Source: DASSLY01 sp035689185
GTDB lineage: Bacteria > Actinomycetota > Actinomycetes > Actinomycetales > Dermatophilaceae
DNA: 49,719 bases
Assembly (NCBI GenBank): GCA_035689185.1
Contig: DASSLY010000099.1
Location: 1-49,719, forward strand
Reading direction: 5' to 3'
How positions within the stretch are numbered: position 1 is the stretch's first letter; every line of letters starts with the position of its first letter. The translations under genes were made by a program, and so were the position numbers. Positions 1 through 8,702 of the stretch are shown here, piece after piece. The notes under the pieces were generated by a model. That model saw only the letters and a list, made by a program, of their open reading frames with translations, had not been told where the DNA came from and made no database searches.

Positions 1-180
1 CAACGTCGGGCGGGGACTGGCAGCGGCCCTCGACCTCAGGTAGAAGGCGCACCCGGCCCGGGGCCGAAACCGCGGACCGCACCTGGCGCGCGGCCCAGTC
101 TGCTCCGGCGACTCGAGCGCTTCGGCTGCCTCACGGCACCCACCACCTGCCCCGCCCGCTAGGCCTGAATGCCTACCGGG

Positions 181-848
181 CTACGCCTGGGGCCAGGCGC
201 GCCTTGCGTGTGGGGTGAGGGAGTCTCGTTCGTACAGCCACGGCGTGCCGCAGACGCCGCACGTCATCGGCAGGCCACCGTCGCGGATCGGCCCTGTCGG
301 TGTCAGGAACTCGCCCAGCAGGTGGCGCAGGCCCCGGTTGACGCCGACGACCGAGACCGTGGTGAACAGGCATCGCCGCAGCCGCGGCGGCGGCGCAGAC
401 AGGGCCCGTAGCCCGCGCATCGCCAAGGCGGTCGACATCGGCCGGAACGTCACCTCCGGGGGCGCCACCCAGGTCGCCAACGGTCAGCGCCGCCGCCTCA
501 CCGTGCCGACTGCAGAGCGCGCGAAGGCGCGATGCCTCATCCCGGTGACTTAGCAGCGTGGCCTCGGTACGGTCCTGGCAGTCCTCGGACCAGGGGTAGA
601 GCTCGACGGTCGCGACCTGCTGGTGCGAAGCCACCCCGATGTGGTCGTCCGGCCCGGTCCGGTAGACGTTCCCGCTGAGCCTGACATAGGCGATGGGTGC
701 AAAGGCGGGCGCACTGCAGCGCGTCGAGTCTCGTCGTGAACGCGTTGAAGCCACGCCAGCACCCGCGGCCGGGGTTCGGGGCTCGCCGGACACGGTGCAC
801 ATCGGGGCGCCGGCAGGCTGCCAGGCAGTCGAACGGGACCGGCGCCAT
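181..848 (-). pseudogene. Frameshifted remnant of an unrecognised gene
   Basis: I do not recognise the product. Codon-like sequence with strong G/C in third positions runs along the minus strand, but it changes reading frame twice: from an ATG at 848 to about 690, then a second frame to about 480, then a third frame to a TAG at 181. Each piece reads like protein, whereas the continuations of each frame become Arg/Pro-rich noise. The last piece contains a CGVCGTPW motif with two cysteines. Two frameshifts (real or sequencing errors) in one gene explain this best. Two or three small overlapping genes are the alternative. Bases 1-180 hold nothing I can call. Confidence 0.35.
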
Positions 849-1061
849 GCTGAACGCGCGACCCGGGCGCTGCCCGACGCGGTGGCGAAGAGCGCCACCC
901 GCTTCCACCCATGTCGGGCTCTTTCTCCCATTTCCGCAGTTTCGGCACCTGCAACGCCCTACGGTTCCTGCTGCCCATCACGACGAGAGATGGAAGCCCG
1001 ATAAGAGGAACGACTCCGCGTCGGGCGACCAAGCGGCATCCCGCCATCAGCTTCGACCTGA

Positions 1062-1090
1062 TTGACAGGGGCGCCCACACACCGCACCAT
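1062..1090 (+). promoter_or_regulatory. Candidate sigma-70-type promoter of the toxin-antitoxin pair
   Basis: TTGACA at 1062-1067 is followed after a 17-base spacer by CACCAT at 1085-1090, about 38 bases upstream of the ATG at 1128. The downstream gene has a good ribosome binding site, AGGAG at 1115-1119, eight bases before its ATG. The -35 is a perfect consensus. The -10 is weak, matching only the conserved second A and last T. Confidence 0.45.
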
Positions 1091-1127
1091 GGTGTTCAGT
1101 TGTTTCAGTTAGCGAGGAGAGAGTGCG

Positions 1128-1727
1128 ATGCCCCAGACGAACCCGTTGGTTGCCAGTGGCGCCCGTGTTGCGTCGTTCACTGGCGCCGTGACGCGCCGCA
1201 GGACGCGTGCGACGGTGACGGCCGGGGCGGACTCGGTGACGTTGAGCGCTCATGGAACGAAGGTCCTCGCGATGCTGCTGAACGCCTCCGAGGAGGATGT
1301 CCGGGAGGTGGAGGAGTTCCTGGAGGAGCACCTGCCCGGACGCTCCGGGTCCGCGGTGATGGTGTCGCCCGAGGAGGCAGCCGCGGTACTGGGGGTGTCC
1401 CGGCCGACGGTCGTGCGTTGGGCGGCGGAGGGGCTCCTCGAGGACCACCGGGTTGGGTCCCACCACCGCTTCCTGCGCTCGGATGTCGTGGCCTTGCGGG
1501 AGCGACGCCGCGTGGCGGCGCAGGTCGCCAGGGACGAAGCGGCTGCGCGTCGAGCAGGCGTGGCTGCTGACCTGGACGTGCCGCCTACGCGCGAGGAGCT
1601 GAAGGCTGCCGGTCTGACAGCGCGGGGTGGGGACACGACTGCGCTGAATGCGGTGATGGAGCGGCAGCGTCGCGCAGATGCTCGTGCCGCAGCTCAGGCT
1701 GCGGCGGCACCTGTCGCCACGTCGTGA
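1128..1727 (+). CDS. Helix-turn-helix (excisionase-type) protein, probable antitoxin
   Basis: A 199-residue protein. Residues about 84-130 form an excisionase/MerR-like helix-turn-helix: EEAAAVLGVSRPTVVRWAAEG, then a short turn with a GSHHRF motif and a further helix. An acidic stretch precedes it, and an Ala/Arg-rich helical tail follows, of the kind that can wrap a partner toxin. The next gene starts inside its stop codon (4-base overlap), typical of antitoxin-toxin operons in which the DNA-binding antitoxin comes first and represses the operon. Assignment as antitoxin is inferred from this context. It could instead be a plain regulator. Confidence 0.6.
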   Translation: MPQTNPLVASGARVASFTGAVTRRRTRATVTAGADSVTLSAHGTKVLAMLLNASEEDVREVEEFLEEHLPGRSGSAVMVSPEEAAAVLGVSRPTVVRWAAEGLLEDHRVGSHHRFLRSDVVALRERRRVAAQVARDEAAARRAGVAADLDVPPTREELKAAGLTARGGDTTALNAVMERQRRADARAAAQAAAAPVATS

Positions 1728-2482
1728 CGTCGGAACCAGAAGGCTGGCCAGATCTGCTGGTCGGCGAGTACGAGCTGCGCCTGACCCTGCGCGCCTTGGA
1801 CGACCTCGGCGTCAAGGACTACTCGGCGTCGGACTTGTCTGGCGTGTCCGCGGCCAGCAGCTACGGCGACATCGTGGCCAAGTTCGCGAAGATGCGGTCC
1901 CTGAACCCGCACGGCACCGAGGCTCCACTGTCCAAGGTCCACCGAGGTGACATCTACAAGCTGGACGGCAGGGACGGTCAGCGGGCCGTGACCTGGCACG
2001 ACACCGCCCAGGCGGTGGTGTGGCTGCTGGGGTTCACCGCCGAGCACGACTACGACCTGTTCGTCACTCGTGCGCAGACGGCCGAGACCCGGGGCTTGGG
2101 TGGGCCAAGCCAGCTTATGCGGGCCGAGCGGGACTACCCGGACCTCTTCGACGAGCGTGGGGCCGAGTGGCGCAGGAACCAGGTCCTGGCCGCCCTGACC
2201 GCCTTGGTGAACCAAGCGCGGTCCCGTCCCGGGGACGTGCTTCGCGGGACACTGTCGAGCGCGGTGCGGGCGGAGGCGCTGGTGGTCGCGGGACCTCAAG
2301 GACGGAGGCTGCATCTGCGTTTCCACGTCCCGCCGCTGGAGGCGGGACTGCTCCCGAGCGGTTTCGAGTACGTGCTCATCGTCGCCGTTCCGGACGTTGA
2401 CCCGGACGGTGTCCCTTGGGACCCGTTCCCGTCGGGGGCCGTCCCGGAGACGATCGCGGTATCCGCACCCCTGTCGGACTGA
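1724..2482 (+). CDS. Hypothetical protein, candidate RelE/HigB-like toxin
   Basis: A 252-residue protein starting at an ATG that overlaps the stop of the upstream HTH gene by four bases, so the two are translationally coupled. Residues about 70-110 read like the core of a RelE/HigB toxin: a basic HRGDIYKLDGRDG strand pair, a V-T-W-H-D strand, then a hydrophobic VVWLLGF strand. RelE toxins are usually about 90-120 residues, so this one carries a long C-terminal addition of unknown role (about residues 130-252). No PIN-domain acidic triad is evident. The toxin role rests on operon context plus this weak resemblance. Confidence 0.5.
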   Translation: MTSEPEGWPDLLVGEYELRLTLRALDDLGVKDYSASDLSGVSAASSYGDIVAKFAKMRSLNPHGTEAPLSKVHRGDIYKLDGRDGQRAVTWHDTAQAVVWLLGFTAEHDYDLFVTRAQTAETRGLGGPSQLMRAERDYPDLFDERGAEWRRNQVLAALTALVNQARSRPGDVLRGTLSSAVRAEALVVAGPQGRRLHLRFHVPPLEAGLLPSGFEYVLIVAVPDVDPDGVPWDPFPSGAVPETIAVSAPLSD

Positions 2483-2955
2483 CCCCCGATGACACCGGGA
2501 GGGCCGCTCGTCACCGGCGGGGCGGCTGGCTGACGGCCCCGCAGCCGCATCCATCTCGACGTCGAGGGAAATGGGACGGGTCGCTTGTTAGCACGAGATG
2601 CCCCGAGATGGTTGACGGCAAGAACGCACGTCGGACCCCTAGATAGGCACCCTTCCGATGCATGCACCGCACCTTCCCGGCTGGCCTGGGAGGTGCCGGA
2701 GGTAGCGGTGAGCCACCCGACTCGGGGGGCGGTTGGGGCAACTGTTACGGATTTGTGATCTGTGCCGACATCACCTCGCACATCTGTCCTACTCGCCGGA
2801 CCGGAAGTGCGAAAAAACACGCATGTGATTCGGCGTGGCGACTTGCCAAGGGGCCTCATGGCACCTGTGAACAGTGTTACTGCTGTTTCCTCTGTGACGG
2901 ATTGTCCCTAGTCTCGACCGGCCGGACACGGTCGAGCGAAAGGTACCCAGGGGCC
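2483..2955 (+). promoter_or_regulatory. Intergenic region with repeated GTTAC/GTGAC-like sites upstream of the NlpC/P60 gene
   Basis: There is no credible gene in these 473 bases. The segment is less GC-rich than its surroundings and contains several GTTAC/GTGAT/GTTTC half-sites in tandem, for example GTTAC at 2744-2748 with GTGAT at 2755-2759, and GTTAC at 2876-2880 with GTTTC at 2885-2889. In Corynebacterium the response regulator MtrA controls cell-wall hydrolase genes of this kind through direct repeats of related words, so MtrA-type control is possible. I looked for a c-di-AMP (ydaO) riboswitch and did not see one. Confidence 0.3.
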
Positions 2956-4263
2956 ATGGCGGGGACAACTGCGCAGGTCAGCAGGGTGCGACGGCGACGC
3001 TACGCCGCGCTGGTCGCCGGGGGAGTCGTCATCTCGACGCTGGTGGCACTCCCCGGGGGCTCCGCCCTCGCCGAGCCGGTCTACCCCTCGGCCAAGCAGG
3101 TCGCCGACGCCAAGACCGCAGCCGCGAACAAGGCCGGCCAGGTCGCCGCCATCCAGGGCCAGCTGGCGGCCGCCAGTGCCCGACTGGCCCAGGTGCAGCG
3201 CGACGCCGAGGTCGCCGCCGAGGCCTACAACCTGGCCCGGGCCGAGCTCGAGGTCGCCACCCGCGCCGCCGACGCCGCCGCCAAGCGGGCCGCTGCAGCC
3301 GCCGCGAAGGCAGGCGTCGCCGCCGACAAGGTTGGCCTGCTGGCGGCGCAGGCCTACACGTCCGGCGGCAGCCTGGGCGGGCTGGAGGCCTTCCTGTCCA
3401 GCAACGGACCGCAGGACGTGATCGACCGGGTCCAGGCACTGACCCTGGTCGGCGACATCCGCCAACGGGTGCTGCAGGACGCCTCCGCCGCCTCGATCGT
3501 CGCCGGCGTGCTCCAGCGCCAGGCCGCTGCCGCCAAGGCGCAGCAGCTGGCGGCCGAGCAGAAGGCCAAGGCCGCCCGGGCCGCGGCCCAGGCCAAGGCC
3601 GACGCTGCCGCCGCCGAGACGATCCGGATCCAGCAGCAGCAGGCCGCCCTGATCGTGCAGCTGGCAGCCCTGCAGCAGACCTCGGTCCGGCTGGAGCAGC
3701 AACGGCAGGCCGGGCTGCGGGCCGAGGCCGAGCGCCGGGCTCGGGCAGCCGCCAAGGCGGCGGCTGAGGCCAGGGCACGGGCCCAGGCTCGCGCAGAGGC
3801 CAGGCGGCAGGCGGCGGCCGAGGCCGAGCGCCGCCGCCGGGAGCAGGCCCACCACACCTCATCCCCGCCGTCGCCGCCGTCGACGCCGACGCCGCCCAGC
3901 GACCCCTCCCCGCGCGGCGGCGTGGGGGCCGTGATCGCCTTCGCCCGGGCCCAGCTCGGCGAGTGGTACCTGTGGGGCGGCGCGGGCCCGGACCGTTGGG
4001 ACTGCTCCGGGCTGACCATGATGGCCTGGCGGCAGGCCGGGGTGTACCTGTCGCACTACACCGGGTGGCAGTGGCAGGAGACCCGGCACGTGCCGCTCAG
4101 CCAGCGACGCCCAGGTGACCTGGTCTTCTACGGGTCGCCGATCCACCACATGGGCCTCTACATCGGCAACGACACCATGATCGAGGCGCCCCACACGGGA
4201 GCCCAGGTGCGCTACGCCAACATCTGGCGCTCGGACATCCTGCCCGACGTGGGCCGGCCGTAA
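2956..4263 (+). CDS. Secreted NlpC/P60 peptidoglycan endopeptidase with coiled-coil N-terminus
   Basis: A 435-residue secreted cell-wall hydrolase of the RipA/C40 type that would cut peptide stems of peptidoglycan. I chose the ATG at 2956 because a classic signal peptide follows at once: a basic RVRRRR patch, a hydrophobic segment and a cleavage site near ALAEP. Longer upstream starts would bury it. Residues about 45-300 form an Ala/Gln/Arg-rich coiled coil, then a Ser/Pro-rich linker, then the NlpC/P60 domain (about 318-435). Catalytic Cys350 lies in WDCSGL and His398 in HHMGLYIG, with a third polar residue likely in the APHTG stretch. Coiled coils in this family often hold the enzyme inactive or recruit FtsEX-type partners, but no ftsX is in this window. 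Confidence 0.9.
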   Translation: MAGTTAQVSRVRRRRYAALVAGGVVISTLVALPGGSALAEPVYPSAKQVADAKTAAANKAGQVAAIQGQLAAASARLAQVQRDAEVAAEAYNLARAELEVATRAADAAAKRAAAAAAKAGVAADKVGLLAAQAYTSGGSLGGLEAFLSSNGPQDVIDRVQALTLVGDIRQRVLQDASAASIVAGVLQRQAAAAKAQQLAAEQKAKAARAAAQAKADAAAAETIRIQQQQAALIVQLAALQQTSVRLEQQRQAGLRAEAERRARAAAKAAAEARARAQARAEARRQAAAEAERRRREQAHHTSSPPSPPSTPTPPSDPSPRGGVGAVIAFARAQLGEWYLWGGAGPDRWDCSGLTMMAWRQAGVYLSHYTGWQWQETRHVPLSQRRPGDLVFYGSPIHHMGLYIGNDTMIEAPHTGAQVRYANIWRSDILPDVGRP

Positions 4264-4309
4264 CGTCCCCCTGGGACCCGGCGGGACGGCATACCGGGAC
4301 CGGTTGCGG

Positions 4310-4834
4310 CTAGTGGTCGGCGTTCGGCCCGCGCCAGCGGGCCGTGCTCAGCCCCGCCTCGCTGGCTCGCGCGACTGCTTCGGCGATGATCCGCTCCGCC
4401 TCCTCGCGGCCGCCCCAGTGCGCCCCCTCGACCGACTTGCCGGGCTCGAGATCCTTGTAGGTCTCGAAGAAGTGCTGGATCTCCAGCCGGTCGAACTCGC
4501 TCACGTGCTCCAGCTCGGTGATGTGGGCCACCCGCGGGTCGTGCGAGGGGACGAACAGCACCTTGTCGTCGCCCCCGGCCTCGTCCTTCATGTGGAACAG
4601 GCCGATCGGCCGCCCGCTGACCAGGCAGCCGGGAAACGTTGGCTCCTCCAGCAGGACCAGCGCGTCCAGCGGGTCGCCGTCCTCGCCGAGGGTGTCCTCG
4701 ACGTAGCCGTAGTCGGCCGGGTAGCGCGTCGACGTGAACAGCAGGCGGTCCAGCCGGATCCGACCGGTGTGGTGGTCCACCTCGTACTTGTTGCGGTGGC
4801 CCTGGGGGATCTCGATGGTGATGTCGAACTCCAC
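4310..4834 (-). CDS. ppa: Inorganic pyrophosphatase
   Basis: A 174-residue soluble family I pyrophosphatase, hydrolysing pyrophosphate released by biosynthetic reactions to phosphate. Diagnostic metal-binding segments are present: YPADYGYVEDTLGEDGDPLD holds the conserved acidic residues, and an earlier KYEVD segment follows the N-terminal IEIPQG strand. The length is normal for the family. Start is a GTG, with GGAAGG about 11 bases upstream. It converges on the NlpC/P60 gene and diverges from the dacB-type gene, separated by 67 bases. M. tuberculosis has the same ppa/carboxypeptidase neighbours. Confidence 0.95.
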   Translation of the reverse strand: MEFDITIEIPQGHRNKYEVDHHTGRIRLDRLLFTSTRYPADYGYVEDTLGEDGDPLDALVLLEEPTFPGCLVSGRPIGLFHMKDEAGGDDKVLFVPSHDPRVAHITELEHVSEFDRLEIQHFFETYKDLEPGKSVEGAHWGGREEAERIIAEAVARASEAGLSTARWRGPNADH

Positions 4835-4901
4835 GGGCGGGGTCCTTCCTCGGGCCGAGGGGATCTGGTCTGACTTAGATGCTGGCTAGGCTCGACCGCC
4901 A

Positions 4902-6362
4902 GTGTTCACCATCGGCCGTCGTCGTGCCCGAGGGAGGCCCGTGCGCCGAACAGTCATCGTGGCGCTGGCCGTGCTGACCTCGCTGCTCGGCTACCTGACG
5001 CTGGACGTGTTCGACCTGGTGCCCGGGGTGCTTACCCGGGACCGCGCGCTGCCGCGGCCCTCGCCCGTCGCCGGCGACGGCAGCACGGTCCCGGTGCCGG
5101 CGGTGGATCCCGCGGTCCTGCCTCTGCCGGTCGCGGGGGTCGGCGCGAAGCCGCCCACCGCCGCCGGGCTGCGGTCAGTCGTCGGCACCTTGCTACGCGA
5201 CCCGCGGCTGGGGCCCTCGCTGGGGGTCACCGTCCGGGACGGGGCCACCGGCACGCACCTGCTGGACCTCAGGCCCGACCGGCCGAGCGCGCCCGCCTCG
5301 GTGGCCAAGCTGCTGACCGCGGCGGCGGTGCTGGACGAGCTGGGCCCGGACGCCAGGCTGGCGACCCAGGCCGTCCTTGCCGGCCGCACGGTTTTCCTCC
5401 TCGCCGGGGGCGACACGCTGCTCGCCCCGGGGAGGGGATCGGTGACCGCCGTGGCCGGCCGGGCCGGGGTGGCCGACCTGGCCGCGGCCACGGCCGCCGC
5501 GCTCACCGCCCGTGGCGTCAGGTCCGTGCGGGTGCGGCTGGACGACGGTCGCGTGCCGGGGCCGCGGTACGCCCCCGGCTGGTTGGCCGTCGACGTCCGC
5601 TTCGGCCTGACCGGCCCCGTGACCTCCTTGGGTATGACGTCGCAGCGCGCCCTTCCGGGGCGCCCGGCTCCGGCCGACCCCGCGGCGCTCACCGCGGTGG
5701 CGTTCGCGGCGGCACTGCGGGCCACGGGCATCGCCGTCGACGCCGGTGCGCCCGCCCGGTCGCGAGCCCCGGCCGCGGGGGCCTCCGTGCTGGCCGCGGT
5801 CGACTCGGCGCCCGTCGCCGACCAGATGGCCCTGGCGCTGGCCGAGAGCGACAACGCGTTGACGGAGTCGCTGGCCCGGCAGGCGGCAGCGCGGGCGGCG
5901 GTCCCCACGACGGCGTTCACCGCGGTCGGGGCCTGGGTGCGGACCCGGGTGGCCCGGCTCGGGGTGAACGTGGCCGGGGTCCGGTTGGTGGACAGCAGCG
6001 GTTTGTCCGGGGGCACCACTGTCCCGGCCCGCGTGGTCGGCGACCTGCTGGGGCTGGCGGTATCAGGGGGGTCCCCGGCCTTGCAGTCGATGGTGGCGCG
6101 GCTGCCCGTCGCCGGACTGACCGGCACCCTGGCCGACCGGTTCCGCCAGGGGCGAAGCCATGCTGTGGCCGGGGTAGCCCGCGCCAAGACCGGCACCCTG
6201 ACCGGGGCCACCGCCCTGGCGGGCACGGTGGTAGACCGGGACGGGCGGCTGCTGACCTTCGTCGTGCTGGCCGACCGGGTCCCCGCCGCCACCGGTACGC
6301 CCGGCGCGCGGGACGCGCTCGACGTCCTCGTCTCGCGGCTGGCCGGCTGCGGCTGCCGGTAG
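4902..6362 (+). CDS. dacB: D-alanyl-D-alanine carboxypeptidase/endopeptidase (PBP4 family)
   Basis: A 486-residue class C penicillin-binding protein that would trim the terminal D-Ala of peptidoglycan stems or cut cross-links outside the membrane. A signal-anchor helix lies at about residues 15-35. The three active-site motifs are intact: SVAK (Ser133, Lys136), SDN (316-318) and KTG (429-431). The large domain inserted after SxxK is typical of PBP4. The GTG at 4902 follows a TAGGCT -10-like box by nine bases, which would give a nearly leaderless mRNA. An in-frame GTG at 4941, preceded closely by AGGGAGG, is the alternative start and still keeps the membrane helix. Confidence 0.9.
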   Translation: MFTIGRRRARGRPVRRTVIVALAVLTSLLGYLTLDVFDLVPGVLTRDRALPRPSPVAGDGSTVPVPAVDPAVLPLPVAGVGAKPPTAAGLRSVVGTLLRDPRLGPSLGVTVRDGATGTHLLDLRPDRPSAPASVAKLLTAAAVLDELGPDARLATQAVLAGRTVFLLAGGDTLLAPGRGSVTAVAGRAGVADLAAATAAALTARGVRSVRVRLDDGRVPGPRYAPGWLAVDVRFGLTGPVTSLGMTSQRALPGRPAPADPAALTAVAFAAALRATGIAVDAGAPARSRAPAAGASVLAAVDSAPVADQMALALAESDNALTESLARQAAARAAVPTTAFTAVGAWVRTRVARLGVNVAGVRLVDSSGLSGGTTVPARVVGDLLGLAVSGGSPALQSMVARLPVAGLTGTLADRFRQGRSHAVAGVARAKTGTLTGATALAGTVVDRDGRLLTFVVLADRVPAATGTPGARDALDVLVSRLAGCGCR

Positions 6363-6426
6363 GAGCGTTCCCGCTACCGCGAGGCAGCCCAGGCCTGCGA
6401 CGAGGGTGGTGAGGACCGGAGTGCGA

Positions 6427-6498
6427 GCAGGCACGGCATGGCATGGCAGGGCAGGGCATGGCAGGGCAGGGCATGGCACGTGGCACGGCATGGCATGG
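6427..6498. repeat. Pentanucleotide tandem repeat (NGGCA, about 13 units)
   Basis: The sequence is a run of GGCA-based 5-base units, mostly TGGCA and GGGCA, interrupted once by a CGTGGCA unit. It lies between the dacB-type stop (6362) and the ATG of the zinc metalloprotease gene (6581). The rest of 6363-6580 holds no gene. The repeat is open in two plus-strand frames, so a longer protein N-terminus is formally possible but would be low-complexity. Confidence 0.85.
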
Positions 6499-6580
6499 TC
6501 CGCGGCGGCAGGCGGGCAGCGGCCGCGAGCGGACCGGCGCGTCCGGGGCGGCTGCCTGCACGGCATACCGTGTGGGGGTG

Positions 6581-7657
6581 ATGACCAGCCAGCAGGCGTC
6601 GATGGACGGTACGAGCGCGTTCGTCGACTGGGAGTTCGCCAAGGCGACCGGTCGGCGGCTGGTGCCGGCCGGCCCGAGAGTGACCCCGAGCCAGGCGGCG
6701 GCGGTCGTCAACGAGCTGCGAGGCGCGGCGCGCCGGGCCCGTCAGCCGGTCGCCGACACCGCCAGGATGCACGCTCCGGACGACGCGGGACCGGTGCTCG
6801 TCGTGGACCGGCCCAACTGGATCGACGCCAACGTGGACTCCATGAGCGACATGCTCGAGCCGGTCATCGAGGCGATGCTGAACAAGCGTGCGGAGCACCG
6901 GCAGAGCCCGGTCGTGACCGCGATCGGCGGCAAGGTCACCGGCGGCGAGGCCGGCGGCCTGCTGGCCTACCTGGCCTCCAGGGTGCTCGGGCAGTACGAC
7001 ATCGCCCCGGCCGGGACCCCGCGGCTGCTGCTGGTGGCGCCCAACATCCTGGCGACCGAGACCGAGATGGGCGTCGACCCCAGCGACTTCAGGCTCTGGG
7101 TGTGCCTGCACGAGGAGGCGCACCGGCTGCAGTTCACCGCGGTGCCGTGGCTGCGCCAGCACCTGCTCGACGCGGCCCGCGCGCTGGCCGTCGACCTGGT
7201 CCCCGACGTGGACCACCTCGGTGAGCGCCTGCAGGACATCGCTCGCCGGCTGCCCGACGTGCTGCGAAGCGGCGGGCCCGGGCTGACGGAGCTGGTGGCG
7301 ACGCCGGAGCAGCGCGCGGCGATGGCCCGGTTGACGGCGGTGATGAGCCTGCTGGAAGGACACGCGGACGTGGTCACGGACGACGTAGGCCCGTCGGTGG
7401 TCCCGAGCGTGGCCCAGATCCGGGCCAAGTTCCAGCAGCGGCGGGCCGGGCAGGGCTCGGTCGACCGGCTGCTCCGGCGGCTGATCGGGCTGGAGGCGAA
7501 GATGCGGCAGTACCGCGACGGCGCCGTCTTCGTCCGTGCCGTCATCGACCGGGTCGGGGTGGATGGGTTCAACCGCGTCTGGGACTCACCGCAGACGCTG
7601 CCGTTGCCGGAGGACATCGAGGACCCGCAGCGCTGGGTCGCCCGCGTCCACGGTTGA
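6581..7657 (+). CDS. Zinc-dependent metalloprotease, DUF2342/zincin type 2 family
   Basis: A 358-residue protein with a HEEAH zinc-binding motif (HExxH) in the segment VCLHEEAHRLQF. Further on, the E-G-H-A-D-V-V segment would supply a third ligand, as in the DUF2342 family, sometimes labelled coenzyme F420 biosynthesis-associated. The substrate is unknown. I chose the ATG at 6581: the protein before it would be encoded by the pentanucleotide repeat. The tilS start region begins at its stop codon, so the two are probably co-transcribed. M. tuberculosis Rv3626c occupies the same place between dacB-type and tilS genes. Confidence 0.85.
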   Translation: MTSQQASMDGTSAFVDWEFAKATGRRLVPAGPRVTPSQAAAVVNELRGAARRARQPVADTARMHAPDDAGPVLVVDRPNWIDANVDSMSDMLEPVIEAMLNKRAEHRQSPVVTAIGGKVTGGEAGGLLAYLASRVLGQYDIAPAGTPRLLLVAPNILATETEMGVDPSDFRLWVCLHEEAHRLQFTAVPWLRQHLLDAARALAVDLVPDVDHLGERLQDIARRLPDVLRSGGPGLTELVATPEQRAAMARLTAVMSLLEGHADVVTDDVGPSVVPSVAQIRAKFQQRRAGQGSVDRLLRRLIGLEAKMRQYRDGAVFVRAVIDRVGVDGFNRVWDSPQTLPLPEDIEDPQRWVARVHG

Positions 7658-7677
7658 GCGGACCGCCGGAGCCCGCC

Positions 7678-8625
7678 GTGCCCGGCCCCCCCGCCGCCGT
7701 CGCCCAGGTCCGCCTCGCGGTGCGCCGTGCCATCGCCGCCGTGCCGGGGCAGCTGGTCGTGGCCTGCAGCGGTGGCGCCGACTCGCTCGCGCTCGCCGCG
7801 GCCACCGCCTTCGAGGCCCGGGGGCGCGGCGTCGGCGCCGTCGTCGTCGACCACGGCCTGCAGCCCGGGTCCGCCCAGGTCGCCGAGCGCGCGGCCGCCC
7901 AGTGCCGGGACCTCGGGCTCGACCCGGTCGAGATCCACCGCGTGCAGGTCGGAAGTGCCGGCGGCCGGGAGGCGGCCGCCCGCACCGCCCGCTACCGGGT
8001 GCTGGAGCAGGTCGCGGCGCGTGACCGCGCCACGGTGCTGCTCGGGCACACCCGCGACGACCAGGCCGAGTCGGTGCTGCTCGGGCTGGTCCGCGGGTCC
8101 GGCGCCCGCTCCCTTTCCGGTATGCCGCCCGCTCGCCTGCCGTTCCTGCGTCCCCTGCTGGGGGTGGCGCGGGAGGTGACCCGCGCGGCCTGCGAGGCGG
8201 AGCGGCTGGTGTGGTGGGACGATCCGCACAACGCCGACCCGGCATACCTGCGGGTGCGCGTGCGGCGGCTGCTGCCCCGGCTGGAGGCCGAGATCGGCCC
8301 GGGCGTGGTGGCCGGGCTGGTGCGCAGCGCCGACCTGCTGCGCGAGGACGCCGACCTGCTGGACCAGCTGGCGCGCGGTGCCCGCAGCGATCTCCAGCAG
8401 CCGACGGCGCCGGCCCTGGCGGCGCTGCCCGCGGCGCTGCGGACCCGGGTGTGGCGGCTGCTGGCGGTCGAGGCGGGGGCGCCGGCCGGTTCCCTGTTCG
8501 CGGTCCACGTTCGCGCTCTGGACACGTTGGTGACCGGCTGGACCGGGCAAGGGCCAGTAGACCTGCCCGGCGGGGTCCGGGCCGAGCGCGTCGGCGACGT
8601 GGTGCGGTTCACCACCCGCTGGTGA
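7678..8625 (+). CDS. tilS: tRNA(Ile)-lysidine synthase
   Basis: A 315-residue PP-loop ATPase that converts cytidine 34 of tRNA-Ile(CAU) to lysidine so that it reads AUA codons. The PP-loop SGGADS is at residues 31-36, followed by the family's GHTRDDQAE and RPLL segments and a helical C-terminal region. I prefer the GTG at 7678, with GGAG at 7668-7671 six bases upstream. A TTG at 7654 overlapping the previous stop is the alternative and adds eight residues. hpt follows, as in most actinobacteria. Confidence 0.93.
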   Translation: MPGPPAAVAQVRLAVRRAIAAVPGQLVVACSGGADSLALAAATAFEARGRGVGAVVVDHGLQPGSAQVAERAAAQCRDLGLDPVEIHRVQVGSAGGREAAARTARYRVLEQVAARDRATVLLGHTRDDQAESVLLGLVRGSGARSLSGMPPARLPFLRPLLGVAREVTRAACEAERLVWWDDPHNADPAYLRVRVRRLLPRLEAEIGPGVVAGLVRSADLLREDADLLDQLARGARSDLQQPTAPALAALPAALRTRVWRLLAVEAGAPAGSLFAVHVRALDTLVTGWTGQGPVDLPGGVRAERVGDVVRFTTRW

Positions 8626-8702
8626 GCAGCGCTCGTCCGGCGTCGGCTTGAATGGCCTGCGAGGAGCGCAGCGACGCGCCCGAGGAAGCCCTAGGAGGCG
8701 GT

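Noticed and set aside
2650..2955. c-di-AMP (ydaO) riboswitch upstream of the NlpC/P60 gene
   Set aside because: This gene class is often so controlled in actinobacteria, but I could not align the conserved riboswitch core to the sequence.
8653..8700. Extended N-terminus for Hpt from the ATG at 8652
   Set aside because: A consensus AGGAGG lies downstream of that ATG and exactly in place for the GTG at 8703, which also gives the usual family length.
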